From the NCBI GenBank assembly GCA_029931535.1, contig JAQPZY010001686.1, forward strand, positions 10,940,071 through 11,004,070: DNA of 64,000 bases. The letters are read 5' to 3'. Shown in pieces: positions 1-10,136 of the stretch. The notes beneath the pieces are model-generated. The model was not told the DNA's origin. It ran no database searches and saw nothing but the letters and a program-made list of their open reading frames with translations. Made by a program: the position numbers and the translations under genes. Source of the stretch: Margaritifera margaritifera. Taxonomy: Eukaryota > Mollusca > Bivalvia > Unionida > Margaritiferidae. Every line of letters begins with the position of its first letter. The first letter of the stretch is position 1.

Positions 1-655
1 GTCAAGTACCATAGTCATGCCTCTGCCTAAAGGTCAAGGTCATGGCAAGGCAAAATGTAATTCTGCGACTTGTGTCTTTTCCTTGAATTTAACTTTTGAG
101 CCATTGAAGATATTTTAATGAAACTTTGTCCATGTATTTATCATGACTAGATGGTGTGTTGCATACCATAGCCATGCCAAGTCAAGGTCATGGCAAAAGA
201 AAATGTAATTATGTGACTTTTATCCATGTCCGGAGTAGAGCATGGAACCACTTAAGATATTTTATTGTAACTTTGCTCAAATACATATCATGAGTAGACA
301 GTGTATCACGTTCCATTGCTATGCCCCCTGCCTCAAGGTCATGACAAGGGAAAATGTAATTCTGTGACTAGTATCCTTGTCCAGAGTATAATTTTGAACC
401 ACTGAAGACATTTTAATGAACCTTTAGTTAATTAGATATCATGTATAGATGGTGCCATGTACAATAGTCATGCCCTCCATGCATATTCAGTAATACCCCC
501 TGTCTCAAGGTCAAGGTCACAACAAGAGGTGATGTAAGTAAATATTTTGATAAAACTTTGCCCAGGTCCACACCTTATCATGCAGTAGTCAAGCGTCTAG
601 GTCAAAGGTCAAAGTCATTAGTAAGGAAAACTTCATGACATGGGCAAATCATGCA
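1..655. repeat. Tandem repeat, ~149-bp imperfect units
   Basis: A block containing AAAATGTAATT followed by a TGTGAC-like motif recurs at about 52, 201 and 350. Each is preceded by TCAAGGTCATG-type sequence and followed by a GAAGATATTTTAATGAAACTTTG-like stretch, giving a period near 149 bp. The units have drifted by substitutions and small indels. There is no coding potential. It lies in the intron upstream of the first CDK5RAP1 exon in the window. Confidence 0.8.
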
Positions 656-1363
656 CTGTTTGTTGGTTACATTTTTTGTATGGTCCTATGATTCAAGTCT
701 TGGAGGAATAGCTATCATTCTTGGACTATATAATCATATAGCATTGCTTTGTCCTATCCATGCACCCCTAAACCTGCCTCTACCCCTCAGACAAGGTCAT
801 TTAAAAAGCCTGGTTTTGTCCCTCTTGCAGGCTCAAGGTCATTTGAAACATTTTGTCAAGTTTTCAATTTAGTTTTTTTTTATATGTTCATAAGTCACAA
901 ACCTAGAGATGGATACCTATCATATTTGAACTGTAGAATCAAAGCAATGAATTTGCCTTTTGTATATCCATGAACCCCAACCAAACCATTGACCGTTAGG
1001 CAAGATCAGGGTCATTTGAAAATCTTCATTTATAATCCTAACCATCTCTACCATGCAGGTGAGCAGGTTGTAAATATAATAAATTGAAATTCTTGTCTCT
1101 GAGTCAGTACATTAACCAAGATTTTTTAGGGGTCCTCAGGGGCTATCGATTGACTCCAATTCTAAAATATTTCAAAATCATGCAGAATTCCATATTTCAG
1201 CAATTTACTTTAGAAAATTTTCTTCCCAATTTATATTTTTTTTTTACCCACATGATGAACCCAAGCCCAATTCCCAGTGATATGTAGCTATTATCTTTAC
1301 AAATTTGTGTTACCTGTCTGCCTGTGACACTCAACCTCAGAGTTATCTTCCTGTATTTTCTAG
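656..1363. other. CDK5RAP1: CDK5RAP1 intron sequence, no gene seen
   Basis: AT-rich intronic DNA with scattered degenerate CAAGGTCATTTGAAA motifs related to the tandem repeat on its left. It ends in a pyrimidine-rich acceptor (TATTTTCTAG) at 1363. No other feature is supported. Confidence 0.6.
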
Positions 1364-1606
1364 GGAATAAAAGAAGTAACCTTGTTGGGACAAAATGTCA
1401 ACAGTTATAGAGATGTCTCAGAATCTCAGTATACTGGAGAATTTGAATCTGACTTCCCTACTCATCTCAGTGCTGGATTTAAAACAATATACAAGCCCAA
1501 GATTGGTGGCCGTCGCTTTAGCGACCTTTTGGACAAGGTGTCCCAGGTAGATCCAGAGATGAGGATCCGGTTTACATCACCACATCCCAAAGACTTTCCC
1601 GACGAG
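1364..1606 (+). CDS. CDK5RAP1: CDK5RAP1 exon (radical-SAM core), first exon in window
   Basis: This exon of 81 codons (phase 0 at both ends) encodes [17 protein letters not shown] near its start and [12 protein letters not shown] at its end. Both are hallmark stretches of the MiaB/CDK5RAP1 radical-SAM methylthiotransferases. The acceptor is TTTTCTAG at 1363 and the donor is GAG/GTGTTT at 1607. CDK5RAP1 converts i6A to ms2i6A in mitochondrial tRNAs. The iron-sulfur cysteines of the UPF0004 and radical-SAM N-terminal parts must lie in exons upstream of the window, so the gene is partial here. Recognition is by sequence memory of the family, and the join to the next exon keeps phase and family order. 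Confidence 0.93.
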
Positions 1607-2581
1607 GTGTTTGTATTTGTCATCATTAAAATTTCTATTTTCAAAAAAGAAGTAATGGCTCAGTGTTGGAGCTTTTGAGGTTTTCATTCTGTGTAGCAAC
1701 TTAAAAGTGCAAAAACTTATGTCTATATTCAAGTGTTATGACTGTATTGTATCTCACACTGAGGCACAATGAATCCTAGCATCAAAGTCAAAACCATTCA
1801 ATCCATGAATACAGTTTGTCATACCTTTAATTTACATAATGTGGCCCAGTAATCACAAAAACTTTTCTACTTGAGTGTACACTAAATCTCAGTTTTTAAT
1901 GCCTTATAAAGAGAGAATGAATTTATATACTCAAGTTTTAAAATGCTAAAATCTATTTACAGTGAGAATGTGTTGAATATATATAGTTTATTTTATGAGA
2001 CTTTTACAAATCCTATATGAACCATAGAAGCAATATTTGAGTTTGAGTGGGTTCTCAAACTGAAGAGTTTTGTGAATATGGGGCCTGGATCATAGGGTCT
2101 TAGGTCCAGTTTTTGTTATTATGTATTCTAATAACACAACTAGAGATATATGCATATGACACAGGTGTCCCTGCCAATATTGTATAATTGCAGTAAGCTT
2201 GGTTCAATAGGCAGGGCCAGCATAAGTCAAACAGGGGGCACAAATTTTGTCATAAAACATTGAAAACAGAATTTGACCTGGGTCTTCTTAAAATAAGGCA
2301 TCATTCCAGATTTTGTTTCAGTCCATGAAGTCATTTATGAGTTACTGAGCTGAGATGAAATTTGTGATAGATGGGACAGAATGGGAAAGATGGATATGGG
2401 CAATACTATATACTGTATATACTCACTTTAAGTCAAGCCCATCTGCAAACTACACAGACCCAGATCTGCCATCGGATAGAATATAATGGGATCATGAAAG
2501 CAAAATATGAGCAAAATATTGTACCCCATTGTAATGTAAAATCATAGTAGTAGTTATTACATTGTTTTCTCATACAATCAG
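1607..2581. other. CDK5RAP1: CDK5RAP1 intron, no gene seen
   Basis: A GT..AG intron of 975 bp. It contains a short stretch near 2414-2440 (TGTATATACTCACTTTAAG) that resembles the ends of the inverted-repeat element at 37063-37442. Nothing else is recognised. Confidence 0.6.
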
Positions 2582-2735
2582 GTCCTTCAGCTGATCCAAG
2601 AGCGAAGTAACATCTGCAACCAGATTCATCTGCCAGCCCAGAGTGGGAATAACGAGGTCCTCAAGGCCATGAGAAGAGGCTACACTGTGGAGGCTTATAT
2701 GGACTTGGTTTATCATATCAGGGATATCATACCAG
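2582..2735 (+). CDS. CDK5RAP1: CDK5RAP1 exon (radical-SAM core), second exon in window
   Basis: 154 nt: 51 codons plus the first base of a split codon. The product includes [21 protein letters not shown] and [11 protein letters not shown], the strongly conserved LPAQSGS/MxRGY segment of the MiaB family radical-SAM domain. The acceptor is TACAATCAG at 2581 and the donor is CCAG/GTACTATT at 2736. The trailing G joins AT at 10194 to make GAT (Asp), continuing into [10 protein letters not shown] as expected for the family. The 3' part of this exon together with its donor has been copied several times immediately downstream. Confidence 0.94.
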
Positions 2736-3440
2736 GTACTATTATCTTTGTTTTGTTAACTCTACAGTTGTTATTAGGTTAAGATTAGAGACCAACATGG
2801 ACCTGGTCCGTTGCATCAAGGATCATACCAGGTGCTGTTTTAACTCTTTGCTATTTTAACTGTAAATTTGTCATTAGTCTGAGAGGAGAGACCAACATAA
2901 ACCTGGTCCATCACATCAGGGACATCATACCAGATACTGTTTTAAGTCTGACCTTTATCGGGTTTTCATTAGGTTTGAGGAGGGACTACACTGCAGAAGC
3001 TTACATGGACCTTAGTCCATCTTATGGACATTGCATCAGGTACTGTTTGAAGTCAGACTCGTATCTATTTTGTCAGTTAGGCTATGATGACAGGCAACAC
3101 AAAAGAGGCTTGTATAGGTCTGGTCCATTTCATCAGGGAAATTATAAGTCCAACACACATCAGTTGGGTTTGACATGATGCTATGATGAGAGGCTTCACT
3201 GTGGAGGCTTATATGGACCTAGTCCACCATATCATGGTCATCATACCAGGTACCATTATAAGTCTTTTTTTTATCTTCAGCAAGTTTGTCACTATACACT
3301 CTGAAGAGAGGCTAAAATGTAAAAGCATATAATGACCTAGTCCTTTACATCATCATGATAGGTATCTTACATCTTTCCCATATCAAAGTGGTTATTGGGC
3401 TGTGAGGAGGGGTTACATTGTAGAGTCGTATGAAGGACAT
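2669..3440 (+). repeat. Degenerate tandem copies of the 3' part of the preceding exon plus donor
   Basis: Units of roughly 100-120 bp begin near 2669 (the real exon), 2785, 2881, 2978, 3086, 3184, 3302 and 3402. Most keep a GAGAGG-ACT-GAGGCTTATATGGACCTGGTCC-like block, and several keep CATCATACCAG/GTAC. The unit at about 2975 still reads MRRDYTAEAYMDL, clearly parallel to the [13 protein letters not shown] of the true exon, while others have lost the frame. The repeat unit therefore spans exon end, splice donor and the first part of the intron. The array ends about 80 bp before the LTR element. Confidence 0.8.
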
Positions 3441-3758
3441 ACATTCTGAGTGTTTGCTATACCCTCTGTCTGTACTCTGCTAATGTAAAGTTCAAACTTA
3501 TTTCATTTATTCTTTTGGATAATGTTATGTATGATGTTTATATAATATTATAAATATTTTAGGAAATTATAAATGTTTCTTCACTTTAATATTTGCTTAA
3601 ATCTTTATGTTTATCAGGAAAAACATGTTTAACTAGTGTCCTTGAATTAGGTTGTTTTGATCAATATGTTTTCTCAATTTGAAGGTCAAGGTTGAAATTT
3701 TGTTTACAAGTAAAATTCCATTAAGATGACACACATTCTAGAACATTCTGTCATGTGA

Positions 3759-3774
3759 CCAATCTTTATATATA
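3759..3774 (+). promoter_or_regulatory. LTR core promoter: CCAAT then TATATATA
   Basis: CCAAT at 3759-3763 is followed four bases later by TATATATA at 3767-3774. Immediately upstream is TCATGTGAC, which contains an E-box of M-box type. The same block recurs in the 3' LTR around 9634-9649 and, on the opposite strand, in each array LTR. This is the probable start of the U3-driven retrotransposon transcript; the start site itself is not visible. Confidence 0.6.
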
Positions 3775-4194
3775 CCATGTTTGGTGGACATTTATTCAGT
3801 TTTGACATTACCATCAGTCTTATAAAGAGCTATTACAGTTGTGAAAATTCATTGCAAATTCTAAGAGAGGAATTATTTAAAATTTTCATTGGATTATAAC
3901 AGTGCTCATAAACTTTTGGATTTTGGATTTTTAATTGATGATTTTGGAATTTAAGTGAACTTATTCAGAGATATTTTGGAATACTTCATTTTGACATCAG
4001 CACATCAAGATTTCTAGTACATCAGGACTTTGGAGACCATTGGCACATAATAACATTCAAGGACACAGCCGTGAATTCGGAACATTCTATATTTAGGACT
4101 TGTGATTAGAACAATCATTCTTATTGGATTATTAGGATTTCAAAACACATTACTGTAAGTGATTTTTTTTGATTTTTCATTTTAATTATCTAGT

Positions 4195-4200
4195 AATAAA
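4195..4200 (+). promoter_or_regulatory. LTR poly(A) signal AATAAA
   Basis: AATAAA in the LTR, followed by T/GT-rich sequence (TTGCTTGTTGATTTTT, TTGTTGG). This is appropriate for 3' end formation of the retrotransposon RNA when used in the 3' LTR. Confidence 0.5.
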
Positions 4201-4283
4201 TTGCTTGTTGATTTTTACTTGATTTGTTGGTTTCACTTTCTTTCTGTTACATTTTTCTTAGACCATAGAGTCGTAACAGAAAT

Positions 4284-4295
4284 TGGGGGCTCGTC
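4284..4295 (+). other. Primer-binding site, tRNA-Pro type
   Basis: TGGGGGCTCGTC begins five bases after the 5' LTR. From established knowledge, this 12-mer equals the start of the proline-tRNA primer-binding site used by gammaretroviruses. The following bases (GTTCCGGGAT here, TTCTGGGATC in the array copies) diverge from a full 18-base match, so the pairing is partly inferred. Confidence 0.6.
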
Positions 4296-4444
4296 GTTCC
4301 GGGATTGAATTTCTTTAAAGCATATTAGAGATATTAAAGTTATTTTTGAAATTCATATTGATTTTTTCTCGGAATTTTTTTTTTGTCTTTGGCAAAGATT
4401 TTTAAATAGAGAAATTTTTTGTGTGAAACCAACAAGCATTTACA

Positions 4445-7141
4445 ATGGCATCTAATGTTCAGAATTTCATTTCAAAACCTACCCAGGAGGGCTTAGAGTG
4501 CATGAGAAAGGATGAGTTGCTCGAGCTTGCCAGAAAATACAGTCTATCTGAGGCAAAAGTATCATTGACAAAACAGGAAATAAAGATTATTTTAATTCAG
4601 TATTTAGTAGGTAAGGGAATTTTTGAAAATAGTGCTTTAAGTTTGAAGAAAAAGCCTGTATCTGGTTCTGACAGGAAATTAAGGGAATTAGAGTTAAAGA
4701 ACCAGATGGATTTAGAATTGGCAAAGCTTCAGATTCAGAGAGAGAGAGAGAAAGAAGATAGGCGGATACAGATGGAGAGAGAGAAAGAAGAGAGGCAGAT
4801 GGAGAGAGAGAAAGAAGATAGGCGGATACAGATGGAGAGAGAGAAAGAAGAGAGGCAGATGGAGAGAGAGAAAGAAGAGAGGCAGATGGAGAGAGAGAAA
4901 GAAGAGAGGCAGATGGAGAGAGAGAAAGAAGATAGACAAATACAAATGCAGATGCAGATGCAAAGAGAAGAAAGGGAAATGCAATTTAAGTTAAGAGAAT
5001 TAGAACTGGCAAACAGAGCACACTCCACTCCTTCAAAAACAAGTTCAGGTTTTGATGTTACTAGATATATTAGGTTAGTACCCCCTTTTCAGGAAAAAGA
5101 AGTAGATAAATACTTTCTTCATTTCGAGAAAATAGCTGAAAACTTGAAATGGCCCAGAGAGCATTGGACTTTGTTGTTACAAAGTGTACTTATTGGCAAA
5201 GCTCGTGAAGTCTACACTTCACTGTCAGTACAACAAAGCACTGATTATGATGTGGTTAAGGAGTACATCTTGAAAGCTTATGAGTTGGTACCAGAGGCAT
5301 ATCGACAAAGGTTTAGGAATAGTAGAAAAGAAACTGGACAAACTCATGTCAAATTTGCAAGGGAAAAAGAACAACTATTTGATAGGTGGTGCTCAGCCAA
5401 GAAAGTTGATCAAGCTTATGATAACCTCAGACAGCTCGTATTAATTGAAGAGTTCAAGAGGTGCATCCATAGTGATGTTAAAACCTATCTTGACGAGCAG
5501 AATGTGGAAACTTTGGAAAATGCTGCTCGTATGGCTGATGATTATTCCTTGATTCACAAAATTTCATTTGGCAGTAAGTCGTCCTCTCAGCAGTTTTCTG
5601 GTAAAAAACCATTTCAATCTCATTCGAGTACTTCCAAATTTCACAACAGCACAACTGTTAGGAATCAAACATCTGATAAGACTGATCAGAAATCCTTATC
5701 TCTTCATACGTGCACTTATTGTAAAAAGAAAGGGCACGTTATTTCTGATTACTTCAAGTTGAAAAATAAGCAACAGAGAAAAGACAGAGCTTTTCCAAAT
5801 GCTCTTATTTCTATGAGGTCAAGGTCACGGTCTTGTATTGAAAGCAATACATTTGTTGGGTCAAACAAACCCCAGTCTGATTCTATTTTGGAGGCTTATG
5901 AACCATTCATGTCAGAAGGTTCTATATCACTTATTGGTGATTCTGCCAAGCCTATCCCAATTAAAATATTAAGGGACACTGGAGCTTCTCAGAGTCTTTT
6001 ATTATCAGGTACTTTGCCTTTGTTTGAGGAGTCTTCTTCAAGTGAAAGTGTTCTTGTTCAGGGAGTAGAGTGCGGCTTTGTAAATGTTCCTCTCCATTGT
6101 GTAAATTTGGCATCAGACTTAGTTTCTGGACCTGTGACTGTTGGGGTAGTGACTTCTTTACCCATAGAGGGTGTTCATTTATTACTAGGCAATGACCTAG
6201 CTGGAGATAAGGTTGTGGTTAATCCACTTGTAACTGACAAGCCTTGTTTGGATGAGAAAGTTGATCCTGTCGAAACTGAAATCCCTGATTTGTACCCTGC
6301 TTGTGCAGTTACTAGAGCTATGGCAAAAAGAGCTCTTGAGAGTGATGTTGATCAGGATATTATTCCTTTAGCTGACACATGTATTGCTCAGTCTTTTGAT
6401 GAGGTCACCTTTTCCTCAGGTATTGATCAATCAAATGGTATTGATCACAGTGATCCTCTTTTGGCAACTCATTCTCTTTGTTCTAATCAGGATGAACAGG
6501 AGCAAGATCCCGAGATATCTTGTTTGTTTCAGAGGGCTATTAGTGAAACTGAAGCCACACAAGTTCCAGTGTGTTACTTTGTGAAAAATGGGGTCCTTAT
6601 GAGGAAATGGAGACCACCTGATGTACCCACTGGTGACGAGTGGTCAGTGAGCTATCAAATTGTTGTTCCTAAGTCATATCGACAGGAAATTCTTAATTTA
6701 GCCCATGAAACTCCTTTGGCTGGTCATTTAGGAGTCCGTAAGACTTATCACAAGATCTTGAATCATTTTTATTGGCCGAAACTCAAAAGTGATGTTTCTA
6801 AATACTGCAGATCTTGTCACACTTGTCAAATGGTAGGAAAACCCAATCAGAAGATACCTAAGGCTCATCTGCAACCTATTCCTGCATTTGATGAACCATT
6901 TAGTAGAATAATAGTAGACTGTGTTGGTCCTTTACCTAAAACCAAGTTAGGCAACCAATACTTGTTGACCATCATGTGTACATCTACAAGATTTCCAGAG
7001 GCAATTCCTCTGAGAAATATAAAAACTAAAACTATTGTGAAAGCTTTGGTGAAGTTTTTTACACTTGTTGGCCTTCCCAAATCTGTCCAGTCGGATCACG
7101 GGTCAAATTTTGTCTGGAATTTTCCAACAAGTTATGCATGA
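4445..7141 (+). pseudogene. gag-protease-integrase reading frame (broken at 3' end)
   Basis: An 898-codon frame from ATG 4445. Residues ~1-90 form a short helical N-terminus. Residues ~95-190 are a highly charged coiled coil built of repeated EREKEERQ/M units. Residues ~200-390 are a capsid-like region whose second half (EAYRQRFRN... through MADDYSL) resembles a SCAN domain. A zinc knuckle starts at residue 423 (C-x2-C-x4-H-x4-Y: the last Cys is Tyr here, whereas array copies have Cys). The aspartic-protease motif DTGA is at 511, with a later LLLGND. The HHCC zinc region and integrase core then begin. A 2-bp deletion relative to the array copies shortly after the second catalytic Asp (SDHGSNF) ends the frame early. 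There is no stop between gag and pol. Confidence 0.9.
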
Positions 7142-8342
7142 ATTAGGCATCCAACAGTTTAAATCTTCTGCCTATCACCCTGAAAGTCAAGGTGCTTTGG
7201 AAAGATTTCATCAAACTTTGAAGAATATGATTCGATCCTATTGCTTTGATACAGAAAAGGATTGGGATGAGGGTGTTCATTTGTTGTTGTTTGCTGTTAG
7301 GGAATCAGTTCAAGAGTCGTTGGGTTTTAGTCCCTTTGAACTAGTTTTTGGTCATACTGTCCGTGGACCATTGAAATTATTGAAAGAGAAACTTCTTTCA
7401 AATGAAGATTCGAAGATTAATCTTCTTGATTATGTCTCTGATTTCAAATACAAGTTGTCAAAGGCCTGTGAAGTAGCAAGAACTAATCTTCACACTACCC
7501 AGTCAAAAATGAAATTAAGGTATGACAGAAATTCACAGGAAAGGAGTTTTAAACCTGGTGACAAAGTTCTGGCTCTCTTTCCCATACCTCAGAATCCTCT
7601 TCAGGCTAAATTTTATGGTCCTTATACCGTTGAAAAGAAAGTAAATGACTTAAATTATATCATTAACACTCCTGGGAGACGGAAACAGAAACAACTTTGT
7701 CATATAAATATGTTAAAGGAATATTTTGACAGAGATAGCCCAGCTAATTATTCTGTTAATTTAGTTGTACCTGTCCCACACAGTGAAGATATCAACGATG
7801 GAGTACGATCAGACTATAGTGACTCTGGTATAACCAATCTTCGGAATTCAGAAATATTGAACAACCTAGACCAGAAACTTTCACATCTACAACAACAGGA
7901 AAGAAATGAACTAAAACAGCTATTACATGACTATGAGCACTTGTTTCCTGATGTTCCAACACGAACAAATAAAATTTATCATGACGCTGACATTGTAGAT
8001 TCTGCGCCTGTGAAACAGCATCCTTATAGGATGAATCCTGTCAAACAGAACTATCTGAAGAAAGAAATTCAGTATTTACTGGAGATTGATTTCATAGAAC
8101 CAAGTAAAAGTAACTGGAGTTCACCATGTATTCTTGTTCCCAAGCCAGATAATACATTCCGTATGTGTACTGACTATAGAAAAGTCAACAGTGTCACCAA
8201 AACTGATTCATTTCCAATCCCAAGAATGGACGATTGCATTGATAAAATTGGAAATGCGGAATATGTCACCAAGTTTGACCTTTTAAAAGGATTCTGGCAA
8301 ATTCCACTGACGGAAAGGCAAAAGAAATTTCAGCATTTGTAA
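7065..8342 (+). pseudogene. Integrase C-terminal half joined to first half of reverse transcriptase
   Basis: This frame continues after the 2-bp deletion. It holds the integrase catalytic Glu region (YHPESQGALERFHQT), the GFSPFELVFGH motif and a basic C-terminal domain. It then runs directly into RT: FRMCTDYRKVNS, then VTKFDLLKGFWQIPL with the first catalytic Asp. A further 1-bp deletion near 8320 compared with the array copies ends it at 8342. In this copy integrase and RT are in one continuous frame, unlike every array copy. The first residues of the open frame, before the deletion point, are out-of-frame shadow. Confidence 0.88.
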
Positions 8343-8371
8343 CTCCAGATGGACTTTATCAATATAAAGTC

Positions 8372-9259
8372 ATGCCGTTTGGAATGAAAAATTCGCCTGC
8401 AACGTTTCAATGTCTGATGAACATAATAACATTTGGTCTTGATAATTGTGACGCTTATATCGATGACGTCATTATCTACAACAACACATGGGAAGATCAA
8501 TTGGAAACCATTCGAAAATTCTTTGATCGACTCAGCGATGCGAATCTGACAATTAATTTGAGCAAAAGTGAGTTTTGCCATGCTTGTGTCACATTTTTAG
8601 GACATATTGTGGGACAAGGTCAAGTTAAACCTATAGAAGCTAAGGTCAAAGCTATCTCTGAATTTCAAGTTCCAATTTGTAAAAAGCAACTGATGCGATT
8701 TCTAGGTATGGCTGGATATTATCGGAAATTTTGTTGCAATTTTTCCAAAATTGCTGAACCTTTGACAAGTTTATTGAGTAAGAAAGCCAAATTTTATTCG
8801 TCTGACAAGTGTCAGGAATCTTTTGACAAGTTAAAGGCCATGCTTAAGAATGCACCAGTTCTTTCTGCACCAAATTTTAGCCAATCATTTAAATTATCTG
8901 TTGATGCAAGTGATGTAGGGGTTGGTGGAGTATTGATTCAGGAAGACAAAAGTGGTGTGGATCACCCTGTGTGTTATTTTTCTAAAAAACTAAACAAGCA
9001 CCAGAAAAATTATTCCACAATTGAGAAGGAATGTTTGGCTTTGATATTGGCTTTACAGCATTTTGAAGTGTATGTTACCTCAGCTCTTTCTCCAATTATT
9101 GTGTACAGTGATCACAATCCCCTTACTTTCATCAACAAAATGAAAGATAAAAATCGGAGATTGTTGAGATGGAGTTTGATATTGCAAGAATATAACATTG
9201 ACATCAAACACATCAGGGGAAAAGACAATGTGATTGCAGATGCACTCTCACGTGCCTAG
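8372..9259 (+). pseudogene. Second half of reverse transcriptase plus RNase H
   Basis: It opens with MPFGMKNSPATFQ (RT motif B), then AYIDDVIIY carrying the YxDD catalytic pair, FLGHIVGQG, and the GMAGYYRKF thumb/connection region. RNase H has LSVDASDVGVGG, YSTIEKECLAL, VYSDHNPLTF and VIADALSRA, covering the usual D-E-D-D residues. The open frame starts after the indel at 8320, so the RT palm is split between this and the preceding frame. The stop at 9259 lies 138 bp before the 3' LTR, so no envelope or chromodomain extension follows. Confidence 0.9.
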
Positions 9260-9388
9260 AAATGTAATATTGCTTGATGTAATGAAGTCCAGTATCATAA
9301 AACATGTTCTTATGTAATTTTGGTTATTATGGTATTAAATGTATATTCAAAAGAAAGCTTTATTATATAAATCTTTCTTTTTCTTTAT

Positions 9389-9397
9389 GAGGGGAGG
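9389..9397 (+). other. Polypurine tract
   Basis: GAGGGGAGG lies directly against the 3' LTR start (TGTTATG), the standard position for the plus-strand primer. Array copies keep the identical tract, for example as CCTCCCCTC at 39794-39802. Confidence 0.8.
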
Positions 9398-10069
9398 TGT
9401 TATGTATGATGTTTATATAATATTATAAATATTTTAGGAAATTATAAATGTTTCTTCACTTTAATATTTGCTTAAATCTTTATGTTTATCAGGAAAAACA
9501 TGTTTAACTAGTGTCCTTGAATTAGGTTGTTTTGATCAATATGTTTTCTCAATTTGAAGGTCAAGGTTGAAATTTTATTTACAAGTAAAATTCCATTAAG
9601 ATGACACACATTCTAGAACATTCTGTCATGTGACCAATCTTTATATATACCATGTTTGGTGGACATTTATTCAGTTTTGACATTACCATCAGTCTTGTAA
9701 AGAGCTATTACAGTTGTGAAAATTCATTGCAAATTCTAAGAGAGGAATTATTTTAAATATTCATTGGATTATAACAGTGCTCATAAACTTTTGGATTTTG
9801 GATTTTTAATTGATGATTTTGGAATTTAAGTGAACTTATTCAGAGATATTTTGGAATACTTCATTTTGACATCAGCACATCAAGATTTCTAGTACATCAG
9901 GACTTTGGAGACTATTGGCACATAATAACATTCAAGGACACAGCCGTGAATTCGGAACATTCTATATTTAGGACTTGTGATTAGAACAATCATTCTTATT
10001 GGATTATTAGGATTTCAAAACACATTACTGTAAGTGATTTTTTTTGATTTTTCATTTTAATTATCTAGT

Positions 10070-10075
10070 AATAAA
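10070..10075 (+). promoter_or_regulatory. LTR poly(A) signal in sense with CDK5RAP1
   Basis: AATAAA with T-rich sequence downstream, about 118 bp before the exon start at 10194 and in the same orientation as the host gene. It could terminate some host transcripts within the intron; that is an inference. Confidence 0.45.
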
Positions 10076-10119
10076 TTGCTTGTTGATTTTTACTTGATTT
10101 GTTGGTTTCACTTTCTTTC

Positions 10120-10136
10120 TGTTACATTTTTCTTAG
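10120..10136 (+). promoter_or_regulatory. LTR-encoded splice-acceptor-like site
   Basis: A long pyrimidine run (TTTCACTTTCTTTCTGTTACATTTTTCTTAG, its 3' part here) ends in AG at 10135-10136. The 57 bases from 10137 to the normal exon start are open in the CDK5RAP1 frame, so use of this site would lengthen the protein by 19 residues. There is no direct evidence of use. Confidence 0.4.

Larger units (their letters stand above)
3523..4278 (+). repeat. 5' LTR
   Basis: 756 bp, TG...CA with short inverted ends TGTTA/TAACA. It matches the 3' LTR at 9398-10153 almost base for base. It contains CCAAT, TATA and AATAAA elements in the order expected of a U3-R-U5 LTR. Confidence 0.95.

Noticed and set aside
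1..655. Possible CRISPR-like array
   Set aside because: The repeats are degenerate, ~149 bp long, without constant short repeats and unique spacers, and the DNA is clearly eukaryotic.
4445..7141. Programmed gag-pol frameshift
   Set aside because: In the longest copies gag, protease and integrase are in one frame with no stop, so no recoding is needed there; the breaks seen differ between copies and look mutational.
9260..9397. Envelope gene or third ORF after RNase H
   Set aside because: Only 138 bp separate the stop from the 3' LTR and they contain no meaningful frame; the array copies agree.
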